A DNA stretch of 64,000 bases, from contig NZ_JAHNZZ010000001.1 of the NCBI RefSeq assembly GCF_019039215.1, forward strand, positions 1,195,496 through 1,259,495. The letters are read 5' to 3'. The translations under genes and the position numbers were made by a program. Positions 33,583-41,902 of the stretch are shown here, piece after piece. Every line of letters starts with the position of its first letter. The stretch's first letter is position 1. The notes under the pieces were generated by a model. That model saw nothing but the letters and a program-made list of their open reading frames with translations, was not told where the DNA came from and ran no database searches. The stretch comes from Bacillus sp. FJAT-29790 (GTDB taxonomy: Bacteria; Bacillota; Bacilli; Bacillales; Cytobacillaceae).

Positions 33583-34758
33583 TTGAGTATGGCGAGTATT
33601 AGCACAGAGAGCAAAGGATATTTTGGGGAATTTGGAGGCAGCTTTGTACCACCAGATCTTCAAGTAGTAATGAACAAATTAGAAGAACAATTTTTACACT
33701 ATAAAGATGATCCAGAGTTTCAATCGGAATTTAAGTTTTATCTAAACGAGTATGTGGGCAGGGAAAATCCGCTAACTTTTGCAGAAAATTTAACAAAGCA
33801 AATGGGCGGAGCAAAGATTTACTTGAAAAGGGAAGATTTAAACCATACGGGCTCACATAAAATCAATAATGTTATCGGACAGATCCTTTTAGCAAAACGA
33901 ATGGGCGCGAAGCGAGTGATTGCTGAAACAGGAGCGGGACAGCATGGAGTCGCGACTGCCACAGTCTGTGCGATGTTTGGGATGGAATGCGTCGTTTATA
34001 TGGGCAAAGTGGACACAGAGCGGCAGGCGCTAAATGTGTTCAGAATGGAATTGTTAGGGGCAAAAGTTGTCGCCGTCGAGGAAGGGCAGGGACGTCTTAA
34101 GGATGCAGTAGATGCCGCTTTAGGCGACTTGGTTCAAAACTATGAAAATACTTTTTACCTTCTAGGCTCAGCAGTAGGACCGCATCCATTTCCAACGATG
34201 GTAAAGCATTTTCAGTCCGTGATTAGTGAAGAATCTAAACGTCAAATCCTTGAAAAAGAAGGAAAGCTGCCAACAGCAGTCATTGCTTGTACCGGAGGCG
34301 GAAGCAATGCGATTGGTGCCTTTGCCCATTATATCGATGAACCGGAAGTTCGGCTAATTGGGGTCGAACCGAAGGAAGCTCCGACTCTATCAGAAGGGGT
34401 TCCGGCAGTCATTCATGGTTTTAAATGCTTGACCTTGATTGATGAGGATGGAAACCCTAAACCAACATATTCCATTGCAGCTGGCCTGGATTATCCAGGA
34501 ATCGGACCTGAGCACAGTCATCTTAAAGTCAGCGGCAGAGCGGAATATGTAACAGCAACAGGCCAAGAGGCATTAGAAGCATTTCATCTGCTTTCCAAAT
34601 CAGAGGGAATTATCCCAGCTCTTGAAAGCGCACATGCAGTCGCTCATGCAGTAAAATTGGCCAAGGATCTATCAAAAGACGATATCTTAATCGTTAATTT
34701 ATCAGGTCGTGGCGACAAGGATGTAGAACAGGTATTTAATATGGTGAATGCAGAGTAA
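33583..34758 (+). CDS. trpB: Tryptophan synthase beta chain, stand-alone copy
   Basis: PLP enzyme condensing indole with serine to tryptophan. All key elements are present: GYFGEFGGSFVP, the Schiff-base lysine in HTGSHKINN (Lys93), the catalytic Glu in ETGAGQHG, the phosphate-binding CTGGGSNAIGAF, and the C-terminal NLSGRGDKD. Length (391) is normal for TrpB1. The frame begins at TTG 33583, five bases after GAAGGAG; ATG 33589 is an alternative two codons later. No trpA, trpC or other trp gene is nearby and the gene sits between catabolic operons, so it probably acts in indole salvage or on another beta-substituted amino acid instead of in the trp operon. Confidence 0.92.
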   Translation: MSMASISTESKGYFGEFGGSFVPPDLQVVMNKLEEQFLHYKDDPEFQSEFKFYLNEYVGRENPLTFAENLTKQMGGAKIYLKREDLNHTGSHKINNVIGQILLAKRMGAKRVIAETGAGQHGVATATVCAMFGMECVVYMGKVDTERQALNVFRMELLGAKVVAVEEGQGRLKDAVDAALGDLVQNYENTFYLLGSAVGPHPFPTMVKHFQSVISEESKRQILEKEGKLPTAVIACTGGGSNAIGAFAHYIDEPEVRLIGVEPKEAPTLSEGVPAVIHGFKCLTLIDEDGNPKPTYSIAAGLDYPGIGPEHSHLKVSGRAEYVTATGQEALEAFHLLSKSEGIIPALESAHAVAHAVKLAKDLSKDDILIVNLSGRGDKDVEQVFNMVNAE

Positions 34759-34942
34759 TAGTAAGCCCTTTTTTATACCCGATCATTTCAAAAGCAGCCT
34801 TTCCCAGAGCTGCTTTCCTAGTTATTGTCTGTGTTAAAGCATGATGTTGCAATTAAAATAGCAGCAAGGCGACTTTGCTTGAAGGAACCTTTTTTATACA
34901 AAATAGGGAATAAATTTTATATAGAACAAAAATAAACCTTGT

Positions 34943-34957
34943 AATATTCAGAAAATT
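34943..34957. promoter_or_regulatory. Candidate CodY box
   Basis: AATATTCAGAAAATT differs at a single position from the CodY consensus AATTTTCWGAAAATT. It lies about 220 bases upstream of the CoA-transferase gene, in a region of catabolic genes that CodY commonly represses when branched-chain amino acids and GTP are plentiful. Confidence 0.45.
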
Positions 34958-35095
34958 CGAGTAAGATAAAAATATATTCTTCACCCTATCTGCCTATACA
35001 GCTGAAGGAAGAGAAGAATTTACTTTGATTATTATTTTATTTGACTGAGAAGATTCCACACCCATCCCTTACCGGTTGGTTCCAATGGATCGTGT

Positions 35096-35137
35096 AGCCA
35101 GTCCTTTCCACATTTATGTGAGAGGGCTGGCTTTTTG
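35096..35137 (+). terminator. Intrinsic terminator before the CoA-transferase gene
   Basis: AGCCAGTCCT pairs with AGGGCTGGCT (one G-T pair) around a 17-base loop and ends in TTTTTG. Its position only 40 bases before the next gene makes it either the end of the trpB transcript or an attenuator for the downstream genes. Confidence 0.65.
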
Positions 35138-35175
35138 CCGTTTTAGTAAGAATATTTTTAGCGAGGAGGATTACT

Positions 35176-36363
35176 TTGAAAGGGGCTTTAGATGACATTA
35201 AAGTATTAGATTTAACTAGGGTGCTTGCAGGCCCCTACTGTACGATGATTTTGGCTGACCTCGGTGCAGATGTGATTAAAGTAGAAGCTCCGGGTGGCAG
35301 TGATGAAACGAGGAGTTGGGGTCCTCCGTTTCAAAACGGGGTAAGTGCTTATTATTTAAGTGCAAATCGCAATAAGCGAAGCATAACCGTTAATCTTAAA
35401 ACAGAGGAAGGAAGGGAAATCATTCGAAAGTTAGCAGAAGAAGCAGATGTTCTTATCCATAACTTTAAAACGGGTTCGATGGAAAAATGGATGCTAGACT
35501 ACGGAAATCTGAAAACGATCAATCCGAAATTGGTTTATTGTTCTATAACAGGTTTTGGAGAAACTGGTCCTTATCAACACTTGCCAGGCTATGATTATAT
35601 CATCCAAGGCATGAGTGGTCTCATGAGTATCACAGGTAACGAGGAAAGTGGCCCATTAAAAATTGGAGTAGCTATGGTAGACATTCTTACAGGCTTATAT
35701 TCTGCCATTTCAATTGAAGCGGCATTATATGAAAGAGAGAAATCCGGACAAGGTCAAAAAATTGATATGTCCCTTTTGGATACTGCTGTCAGTTCTTTAG
35801 CAAATGTGGCAAGTAATTTCCTCATTTCTGGAAACGTGCCACAAAAACTTGGAAATGATCATCCGAATATTGTTCCATATTCAACATTTAAGGCGATGGA
35901 TGGCGAAATGATAATCGCTGTTGGAAATAACCGTCAGTTTACCTCTTTGTGTGAAGTACTTGGAATCTCTGAGATTGCAAAGCATGATAAATTTAGGACA
36001 AATGAGGCGAGGGTTGAAAATAGAAAAGAACTTACTAGTATATTAGAAACTCAAATGCAATTGCATCCTGTTAATTATTGGATTGAATTATTTTTTAAGA
36101 ACAATATTCCTTGTGGCCCTATCCAAACAATGGAACAAGTTTTTACCCATCCGCAAATTATTGCACGAGAAATGGTTGTTAACACCAATCACCCTGAAGC
36201 AGGAATGGTGAAGCTTGTAGGTTCTCCGATTAAACTATCAAGAACACAAGTAAAAATGGAACGTCATCCGCCAATTGCTGGTGAACATACGGAGGAAATA
36301 CTTCGTCAAGTTGGATTTTCACCAGATGAAATCACAAAAATGAAAAATAAAAAGATTGTTTAA
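35176..36363 (+). CDS. CaiB/BaiF-family (class III) CoA-transferase
   Basis: Moves CoA between carboxylic acids by way of an aspartyl-CoA intermediate; cytosolic, usually a homodimer of interlocked rings. Family marks: VLDLTRVLAGPYCTMILADLGADVIK at the N-terminus, the catalytic Asp in the VAMVDILTGLYSA region (around residue 170), and RENRKEL-like and MEQVFTHPQI segments. The length of 395 is standard. TTG start nine bases after GAGGAGG. It is followed after 53 bases by an acyl-CoA dehydrogenase, a pairing that in known pathways handles dicarboxylic acids such as glutarate or carnitine-like acids. The acid substrate cannot be deduced from sequence alone. Confidence 0.9.
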   Translation: MKGALDDIKVLDLTRVLAGPYCTMILADLGADVIKVEAPGGSDETRSWGPPFQNGVSAYYLSANRNKRSITVNLKTEEGREIIRKLAEEADVLIHNFKTGSMEKWMLDYGNLKTINPKLVYCSITGFGETGPYQHLPGYDYIIQGMSGLMSITGNEESGPLKIGVAMVDILTGLYSAISIEAALYEREKSGQGQKIDMSLLDTAVSSLANVASNFLISGNVPQKLGNDHPNIVPYSTFKAMDGEMIIAVGNNRQFTSLCEVLGISEIAKHDKFRTNEARVENRKELTSILETQMQLHPVNYWIELFFKNNIPCGPIQTMEQVFTHPQIIAREMVVNTNHPEAGMVKLVGSPIKLSRTQVKMERHPPIAGEHTEEILRQVGFSPDEITKMKNKKIV

Positions 36364-36416
36364 GAGAATATAGAATGAATTTTCCCACTAAAAAAATTGT
36401 TAAGGAGAGATTTTAA

Positions 36417-37631
36417 ATGAATTTTGATTTTACAGAAGAGCAAGTAATGTTACGAAAAATGGTTAGGAGTTTTGTGGATAAAGAGATTATTCCCAATATG
36501 CAAGAATGGGATGAACTAGGACAATTTGATCCCAAAATATTAGATCGCTTAGGCGAATTGAATCTAATGGGTGTTTGTATACCTGAAGAATATGGCGGAA
36601 GTGGGATGGATTATAATTCACTGGCGATTGTTTGTGAAGAGCTAGAAAGAGGAGATACTGCATTTCGTACAGCGGTTTCCGTTCATACTGGCTTGAATAG
36701 TTTAACTATATTGCAATGGGGGACAGAAGAGCAAAAACAGAAATATCTCGTTCCACAAGCAAAAGGTGAAAAAATCGGGGCTTTCGGGTTAACTGAGCCT
36801 GGAGCAGGTTCCGACGTTGCTTCCCTTTCTACAACAGCTGTCAAAGACGGGGACGATTACATTTTAAATGGTTCAAAAACCTGGATTTCTTTATGCGACA
36901 TTGCTGATCATTTTCTTGTATTTGCGTATACCGATAAAACAAAGAAACATCATGGGATTTCTGCCTTTATTGTAGAACGTACTACACCAGGATTTTCTTC
37001 TCGTGCGATTAAAGGAAAGCTCGGAATTCGCTCAGGAAACACCGGTGAATTGTTTTTTGATCAAGTAAGAATTCCAAAAGAAAATTTACTTGGAAAAGAA
37101 GGAGAAGGTTTTAAAATAGCTATGTCAGCACTCGATAACGGTCGCTTTACGGTTGCTGCAGGGGCTGTTGGATTAATAATGGCAAGCATAGAGGAAAGTG
37201 TAAAATACTGTCACGAAAGAAAAACATTCGGAAAAGAAATTGGCAAGCATCAGCTTGTACAGCAAATGATTGCAAATATGGAAGCAGGGCTCCAAATGAG
37301 CCGTTTGTTAGTTTACCGTGCTGGCGAGCTGAAAAACCAAGGAAAGCGCAATACAAGAGAAACATCGCTTGCAAAATGGCAAGCTTGTGATTTTGCTAAT
37401 AAAGCCGCTGATGATGCCGTTCAGATTCACGGGGCTTACGGTTACTCAAGCGAATACCCAGTAGAACGCTTCCTAAGAAATTCAAAAGCTCCGGTTATTT
37501 ATGAAGGAACGCGCGAAATCCACACGATTATGCAAGCAGAATATGTGCTTGGATACCGTGAAGATAAGCAGTTAAGCCAACCACTGCCTGCTTGGCCGTT
37601 AAAGCATAATAAAGATATGGTAAACAGTTAA
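36417..37631 (+). CDS. Acyl-CoA dehydrogenase, glutaryl-CoA dehydrogenase-like group
   Basis: FAD-dependent oxidation of an acyl-CoA to the enoyl-CoA. N-terminal helices (MNFDFTEEQVMLRKMVRSFV), FAD and substrate loop AFGLTEPGAGSDVASL, KTWISL, and a C-terminal domain with GRFTVAAGAVGL, ERKTFGKEIGKHQLVQQMIANM and the QIHGAYGYSSEYPVERF helix. The general-base glutamate is in IYEGTREIH. The sequence pattern recalls bacterial glutaryl-CoA dehydrogenase-like enzymes; with the adjacent CaiB-type transferase a glutarate route is plausible but unproven. Length of 404 residues, about 20 longer than the core because of a C-terminal tail. Operon with the CoA-transferase. Confidence 0.9.
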   Translation: MNFDFTEEQVMLRKMVRSFVDKEIIPNMQEWDELGQFDPKILDRLGELNLMGVCIPEEYGGSGMDYNSLAIVCEELERGDTAFRTAVSVHTGLNSLTILQWGTEEQKQKYLVPQAKGEKIGAFGLTEPGAGSDVASLSTTAVKDGDDYILNGSKTWISLCDIADHFLVFAYTDKTKKHHGISAFIVERTTPGFSSRAIKGKLGIRSGNTGELFFDQVRIPKENLLGKEGEGFKIAMSALDNGRFTVAAGAVGLIMASIEESVKYCHERKTFGKEIGKHQLVQQMIANMEAGLQMSRLLVYRAGELKNQGKRNTRETSLAKWQACDFANKAADDAVQIHGAYGYSSEYPVERFLRNSKAPVIYEGTREIHTIMQAEYVLGYREDKQLSQPLPAWPLKHNKDMVNS

Positions 37632-37652
37632 CTTCTGCTTTCTATAAATCCG

Positions 37653-37685
37653 CCTCCCCACTTCTTGCTTTAGAGGAGTGGGGGG
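37653..37685 (+). terminator. GC-rich hairpin after the acyl-CoA dehydrogenase gene
   Basis: CCTCCCCACT pairs with AGTGGGGGG over a 14-base spacer. There is no T-run, so termination would be weak; it may stabilise the upstream mRNA. Confidence 0.35.
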
Positions 37686-37719
37686 ATAAAACTTTTAGGT
37701 ATAGCTAATGAACCTCAAA

Positions 37720-37733
37720 TGTAATCGCTTACT
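37720..37733 (+). promoter_or_regulatory. Candidate cre site (CcpA)
   Basis: TGTAATCGCTTACT matches the cre consensus TGWAANCGNTNWCA except at the last base. It is about 100 bases upstream of the aminotransferase start, consistent with carbon catabolite control. Confidence 0.35.
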
Positions 37734-37834
37734 TTATTAAGTCGATGCTATTTATCGCGTTTCACAATACCTGGTGACTCTTTCATACTGAGAAACATCC
37801 CATAAACAAACAGACTATATAGGAGTGATTGACT

Positions 37835-39154
37835 TTGATCAAAACAGAATTGAAAGAAACGCTAATCGATTTGGACAAAAAACATTTTATTCATCCAACG
37901 TCTTCCTTAAAACAACAAAACGAAAGTGGTGCTCCATTTATTTTTACAAATGGGTCCGGTGTGTACTTAACAGATATTACTGGTAAAAAAGTGTTGGAAG
38001 GTATGTCATCTTTATGGAATGTAAACGTAGGATACGGTCGAAAGGAGCTTGCGAAAGCAGCATACGAGCAAATGTCAAAGCTTGCTTTTACGAATTCCTT
38101 CTCGTCGATGAGCAACGAGCCTGCGATCCAGCTTGCTGCTAAGTTAGCCAAAATTACACCAGGCAATTTAAGCGCTGTGTTCTTTACGTCTGGTGGCTCC
38201 GAGTCAAACGATACCGCCTACAAACTAGCACGATATTACTGGAAGCTTAAAGGTTTTCCAGAAAAAACAAAAATTATTTCTAGGAAGAAAGGATACCATG
38301 GGGTGAACATTGGGGCAACTAGTGCAACAGGGATTACTCCTTTTCAAGAGATGACTTCTTCATTGGCACCAGATTTTCTTCACGTAGATCCGTTTTCTAC
38401 AGAATCTCTACGTCAATGTATTGAAAGGGAAGGAGCAGCTAATGTTGCCGCCTTCATTGCTGAGCCGGTACAGGGTGCCGGTGGAGTAAACATTGCACCA
38501 GTCGGCTATTTTCAAGAAATCAGGAAAATATGTGATGAATATAAAATTTTGTTCATTGCAGATGAGGTAATTACTGGTTTTGGCCGTACCGGAAAAATGT
38601 TTGCTTGTGAACATTACGGCATTGTCCCAGATATCATGCTCCTTGCAAAAGGGATTACAAGCGGGTACATTCCGCTAGGCGCGGTTGTTGTAACTGACCG
38701 AATACATGAGGATCTTATTGAGTTTTCAGAAGGAGCTCTTCTACACGGATATACTTATAGTGGCCACGCAACTGCCTGTGCCGTAGGCTTAAAAAATATT
38801 GAAATTATCGAAAATGAAAACTTAATTGAGAATTCCAGATTAATGGGCCAGGAATTGTTAAATGGTTTCTATAAGCTTCAAAAAGAAATAGATATTGTAG
38901 GGGAAGTACGGGCGCAAGGGTTAATTGGAGCAGTTGAAATCATAAACCCAGTAACAAATACTAGATTTCCAACACATATTGCTCCTAAAATTAGCGCCGA
39001 AGCAGCAAGAAGAGGATTAATCATCAGAACGGTCGTCTTTGAGGGGATGGATACTCTCGTATTTTCTCCGCCCCTAGTTATTAATAAAAAAGAGATTGAA
39101 GAGCTGATATCAATATTACGTGAAGCACTTCTAGCAGTTCAGAACAGTTTGTAA
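37835..39154 (+). CDS. Class III aminotransferase (omega-amino acid:pyruvate type)
   Basis: PLP transaminase of about 439 residues. Landmarks: MSSLWNVNVGYGRKELA (the conserved SLWN near residue 55), the phosphate turn FFTSGGSESNDTAYKLAR, GYHGVN, AEPVQGAGGV, IADEVITGFGRTGK, and the Schiff-base lysine in LAKGITSGYIPLG. These are typical of beta-alanine/omega-amino acid:pyruvate and putrescine transaminases. The ORF opens at TTG 37829, but AGGAG lies only three bases before that codon; TTG 37835, nine bases from AGGAG, is the better start. Probably supplies an acid or semialdehyde to the adjacent CoA-transferase/dehydrogenase pair. Confidence 0.9.
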   Translation: MIKTELKETLIDLDKKHFIHPTSSLKQQNESGAPFIFTNGSGVYLTDITGKKVLEGMSSLWNVNVGYGRKELAKAAYEQMSKLAFTNSFSSMSNEPAIQLAAKLAKITPGNLSAVFFTSGGSESNDTAYKLARYYWKLKGFPEKTKIISRKKGYHGVNIGATSATGITPFQEMTSSLAPDFLHVDPFSTESLRQCIEREGAANVAAFIAEPVQGAGGVNIAPVGYFQEIRKICDEYKILFIADEVITGFGRTGKMFACEHYGIVPDIMLLAKGITSGYIPLGAVVVTDRIHEDLIEFSEGALLHGYTYSGHATACAVGLKNIEIIENENLIENSRLMGQELLNGFYKLQKEIDIVGEVRAQGLIGAVEIINPVTNTRFPTHIAPKISAEAARRGLIIRTVVFEGMDTLVFSPPLVINKKEIEELISILREALLAVQNSL

Positions 39155-39172
39155 GGCAAAACGTTCAATAAA

Positions 39173-39204
39173 TAGGGGGGCCTCGAAATACGCCCCCTAA
39201 TTTT
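39173..39204 (+). terminator. Terminator of the aminotransferase gene
   Basis: TAGGGGG pairs with CCCCCTA (extended by GC/GC) around an 8-9 base loop, then AATTTTT. It lies between the converging aminotransferase and DUF3870 genes. Confidence 0.7.
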
Positions 39205-39216
39205 TAACAGTAGATT

Positions 39217-39531
39217 TTATTTACTTACTGATAATGCTTCAAATTGTTTATAAAGATCTTTTAATGCCGCAATCAGAGCACTATTCGCTTTACCTAAATA
39301 GCCTGTTTTTAACTGTTCTAGGGGCTTATCAATCCCATTTCGTAAGCTATGTCCTTTTAAAAGCATCGAGATATACTTTCTGCCGTGTTCAGTAGCCAAT
39401 GTGCAGGAAGCATCCACAATAACCCCATAATGCTTATCAATTTCTGCTGTAATCGTTAAGGTTTCAAAAACATTTTTAGCTGCCATTCCAGATGGTAGTT
39501 TAGCATGACCGGCAATAAAGATAGTATTCAT
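39217..39531 (-). CDS. DUF3870 domain protein
   Basis: Small cytosolic protein of 104 residues covering a full DUF3870 domain: TIFIAGHAKLPSGMAA near the N-terminus, VDASCTLATEHGR in the middle and the LKTGYLGKANSALIAALKDL helix. The family is common in Firmicutes beside catabolic and CoA-dependent genes, but no activity has been assigned. It is the only minus-strand gene between the aminotransferase and hyuA and has its own upstream region. GGAGAG precedes the start. Confidence 0.8.
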   Translation of the reverse strand: MNTIFIAGHAKLPSGMAAKNVFETLTITAEIDKHYGVIVDASCTLATEHGRKYISMLLKGHSLRNGIDKPLEQLKTGYLGKANSALIAALKDLYKQFEALSVSK

Positions 39532-39858
39532 CTAATCTCTCCTACGGAAATATTTATATATTTAGAATAATACAAATATCATAGAATGTTAATGGAAAAA
39601 TAGTATTTCTTCAAAAACAAAGAAAATAGAGGAAATATGCTCTATGTGTACTGGGTTGAATGTGGATAGTTTCAAATATAGGAGGTGGTTTCGGAAAACA
39701 TTCCAATTACTTTGAATCTAGAGGGACAATTATTGATTTATAAAAGTATTTCTTGCAAGGTGTATTTATAAGTGTTATTTTCAGAATATTAACAATATTA
39801 CTATTGCAATTAAACTAATTAGCTAGCAATTTCTATTTGGTAGAGGGGGTAAATCAAT
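39532..39858. other. Intergenic region (327 bases) upstream of hyuA
   Basis: Contains a possible CodY box at 39776-39790 and a short frame at 39685-39771 (GTG start inside an AGGAGG context, 28 codons, SENIPITLNLEGQLLIYKS), most likely a fragment of a lost gene. Nothing else is recognised. Confidence 0.35.
39776..39790. promoter_or_regulatory. Possible CodY box upstream of hyuA
   Basis: TATTTTCAGAATATT matches 13 of 15 positions of AATTTTCWGAAAATT and sits 70 bases before the hyuA start, a location suited to repression. Confidence 0.3.
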
Positions 39859-41886
39859 ATGAAGCAAACTAGGCTCGCCGTTGATGTAGGTGGAACATTT
39901 ACAGATATTTTTATTTTTGATGAAAACACGGGAGAAATTTCTGTTACGAAAACGTCATCCACACCATCGAATCCTGAACGTGGAATATTAGATGGGATTG
40001 AAAAGGCTCAATTAAAAGGGGAAAACATAAAGTTGTTTTCACATGGAACTACTGTGGGTACCAATGCTTTAATAGAAAGAAAATTGCCTAAGACAGCATT
40101 AATTACTACAAAAGGATTTCGAGATGTTCCGGAGATTCGTCGGGGGACAAAACTTGACTTATGGGATGCGTATAAAGATACGGCAAAACCATATATTCAA
40201 AGGCGTGACCGGTTTGAAGTTAACGAAAGAATTGATTATAACGGAACTGTATTGATAGACATTGATGAAGATGAGGTACGTCAGCTTGCAAGAAAATTAT
40301 ACAAGCGCGGCACTGAATCAATTGCCGTTTGTTTGATGAATGCCTACGTGAACGGGGAAAATGAGAAAAAGGTAAAGGAGATTCTTCAGGATGAGCTCCC
40401 AAACGTATATGTTTGTATTTCAAGTGAAGTTTTACCAGAAATTTTTGAACATGAACGTATGAGTACAACTATGATTAATGCTGTTTTAGGCCCAATAATT
40501 AGCAGATATATAAATACATTAGAAAAAGAGATGGAACAAAAAGGGTACCAGGATGATATTCTCGTTCTACATTCTGGTGGTGGAGTCATGACATCTAGTA
40601 CTGTTCCACGTTACGCAGCAAGAGTTGCTAGCTCAGGTATTGCTGCGGGTGCCATTGCAAGTAAACATATTGCTAAACTATGTGGATTTAATAATGCTAT
40701 TGGTCTTGATATGGGAGGAACGAGTACGGATATTTCTCTGATGTATGACGGCGACATAAGGATCACGAAAGATTGGTATATTGAATATGGTTACCCAATT
40801 GGTTTTCCCAGTATTGAAATATTGACGATTGGTGCAGGTGGGGGGAGCTTAGCTTGGAAAGATGATGGTGGGTCATTACGCAATGGGCCACAAAGCGCGG
40901 GTGCAATCCCTGGTCCGGCGTGTTACCAAAGAGGGGGAGAGGAACCGACGAACTCCGATGCTAATTTAGTTCTTGGCCGTTTGGGAGTCAATCTATTAGA
41001 CGGAAAAATGCAACTAGATAAGGAGAAAGCTATACAAGCGGTAGACGTTCTTGCAAAAGAGTTTAATTATTCAACCGTTGAAGCAGCAAATGCCATTATT
41101 GAAGTTGCAAATGCAAATATGTGCGATGCCTTACGATTGATTTCTGTAAGACGCGGCTATGATCCGAGAGAATTTGCACTTGTTGCTTTTGGCGGAGCCG
41201 GACCATTACATGGTGCTCATTTAGCAAAAGATATGGAAATACCTACAGTAATTGTTCCTCCTCACCCTGGAGTAGCAGCAGCAATGGGATGCTTACTGGT
41301 TGATGTACGTCACGACATTACAAAAACATATGTGAAAAATTTTAATCAGGTCACAATTGATGAACTAGATTTTGAGTTTTCTGCAATGGAAAAAGATGCA
41401 GAAAAGTTATTAGAGGAAGAAGGAGTAGCAAGAGAGCAATCAACACTCATGCGCTTTATTGATATGAGATATAGCGGCCAGTGGAGATCTTTGGCAGTAC
41501 CTATAAATTCGAAAGCGCAATCATTAGATGAGGCGCTGGAAGCCTTTCATCTAGAACATGAACGTGAATTTGCTTTTTCTGACCGTAACCAATCTGTTGA
41601 AATATATGGTTTACAATTAACAGCACTTGGAACCGTACCAAAACCATCGTTTCCTAAATATGGACCATCCGGAAGTCTAGAAAATGCATTCATAGAAATA
41701 AGAGAAGTCTATTTTGATAATAAATTTGTTCCTACAAACGTTTATGACCGTGAAAAAATTCCAGTATTCACAGAAATTCAAGGACCTGCGATCGTTAATC
41801 AACTTGACACAACAACAGTGATTCCGCCGGACTTCACCGCAGTGGTTGATGAATATAGAAATTTAATCATCACAGTAAATAAATAA
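39859..41886 (+). CDS. hyuA: Hydantoinase/oxoprolinase family, subunit A
   Basis: ATP-binding subunit of an ATP-dependent amidohydrolase or carboxylase (5-oxoprolinase, N-methylhydantoinase, acetophenone/acetone carboxylase family). The N-terminal actin-like ATPase fold shows LAVDVGGTFTDIFIFDE; the second phosphate-binding motif is GLDMGGTSTDISL, followed by IGAGGGSLAW and GPACYQRGGEEPTNSDANLVLGRL, and the conserved ALVAFGGAGPLHG. Length (675) fits. The next gene encodes subunit B 16 bases downstream, and an NCS1 permease follows, so the module probably imports and hydrolyses a cyclic amide such as a hydantoin, with ATP. The exact ring substrate is not evident. Confidence 0.88.
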   Translation: MKQTRLAVDVGGTFTDIFIFDENTGEISVTKTSSTPSNPERGILDGIEKAQLKGENIKLFSHGTTVGTNALIERKLPKTALITTKGFRDVPEIRRGTKLDLWDAYKDTAKPYIQRRDRFEVNERIDYNGTVLIDIDEDEVRQLARKLYKRGTESIAVCLMNAYVNGENEKKVKEILQDELPNVYVCISSEVLPEIFEHERMSTTMINAVLGPIISRYINTLEKEMEQKGYQDDILVLHSGGGVMTSSTVPRYAARVASSGIAAGAIASKHIAKLCGFNNAIGLDMGGTSTDISLMYDGDIRITKDWYIEYGYPIGFPSIEILTIGAGGGSLAWKDDGGSLRNGPQSAGAIPGPACYQRGGEEPTNSDANLVLGRLGVNLLDGKMQLDKEKAIQAVDVLAKEFNYSTVEAANAIIEVANANMCDALRLISVRRGYDPREFALVAFGGAGPLHGAHLAKDMEIPTVIVPPHPGVAAAMGCLLVDVRHDITKTYVKNFNQVTIDELDFEFSAMEKDAEKLLEEEGVAREQSTLMRFIDMRYSGQWRSLAVPINSKAQSLDEALEAFHLEHEREFAFSDRNQSVEIYGLQLTALGTVPKPSFPKYGPSGSLENAFIEIREVYFDNKFVPTNVYDREKIPVFTEIQGPAIVNQLDTTTVIPPDFTAVVDEYRNLIITVNK

Positions 41887-41902
41887 AAGAGGGGTGAATT
41901 GA

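Larger units (their letters stand above)
34759..35175. other. Intergenic region (417 bases) between trpB and the CoA-transferase gene
   Basis: Holds a candidate CodY box (34943-34957) and a terminator (35096-35137), listed separately. The rest is AT-rich with no gene. Confidence 0.4.
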
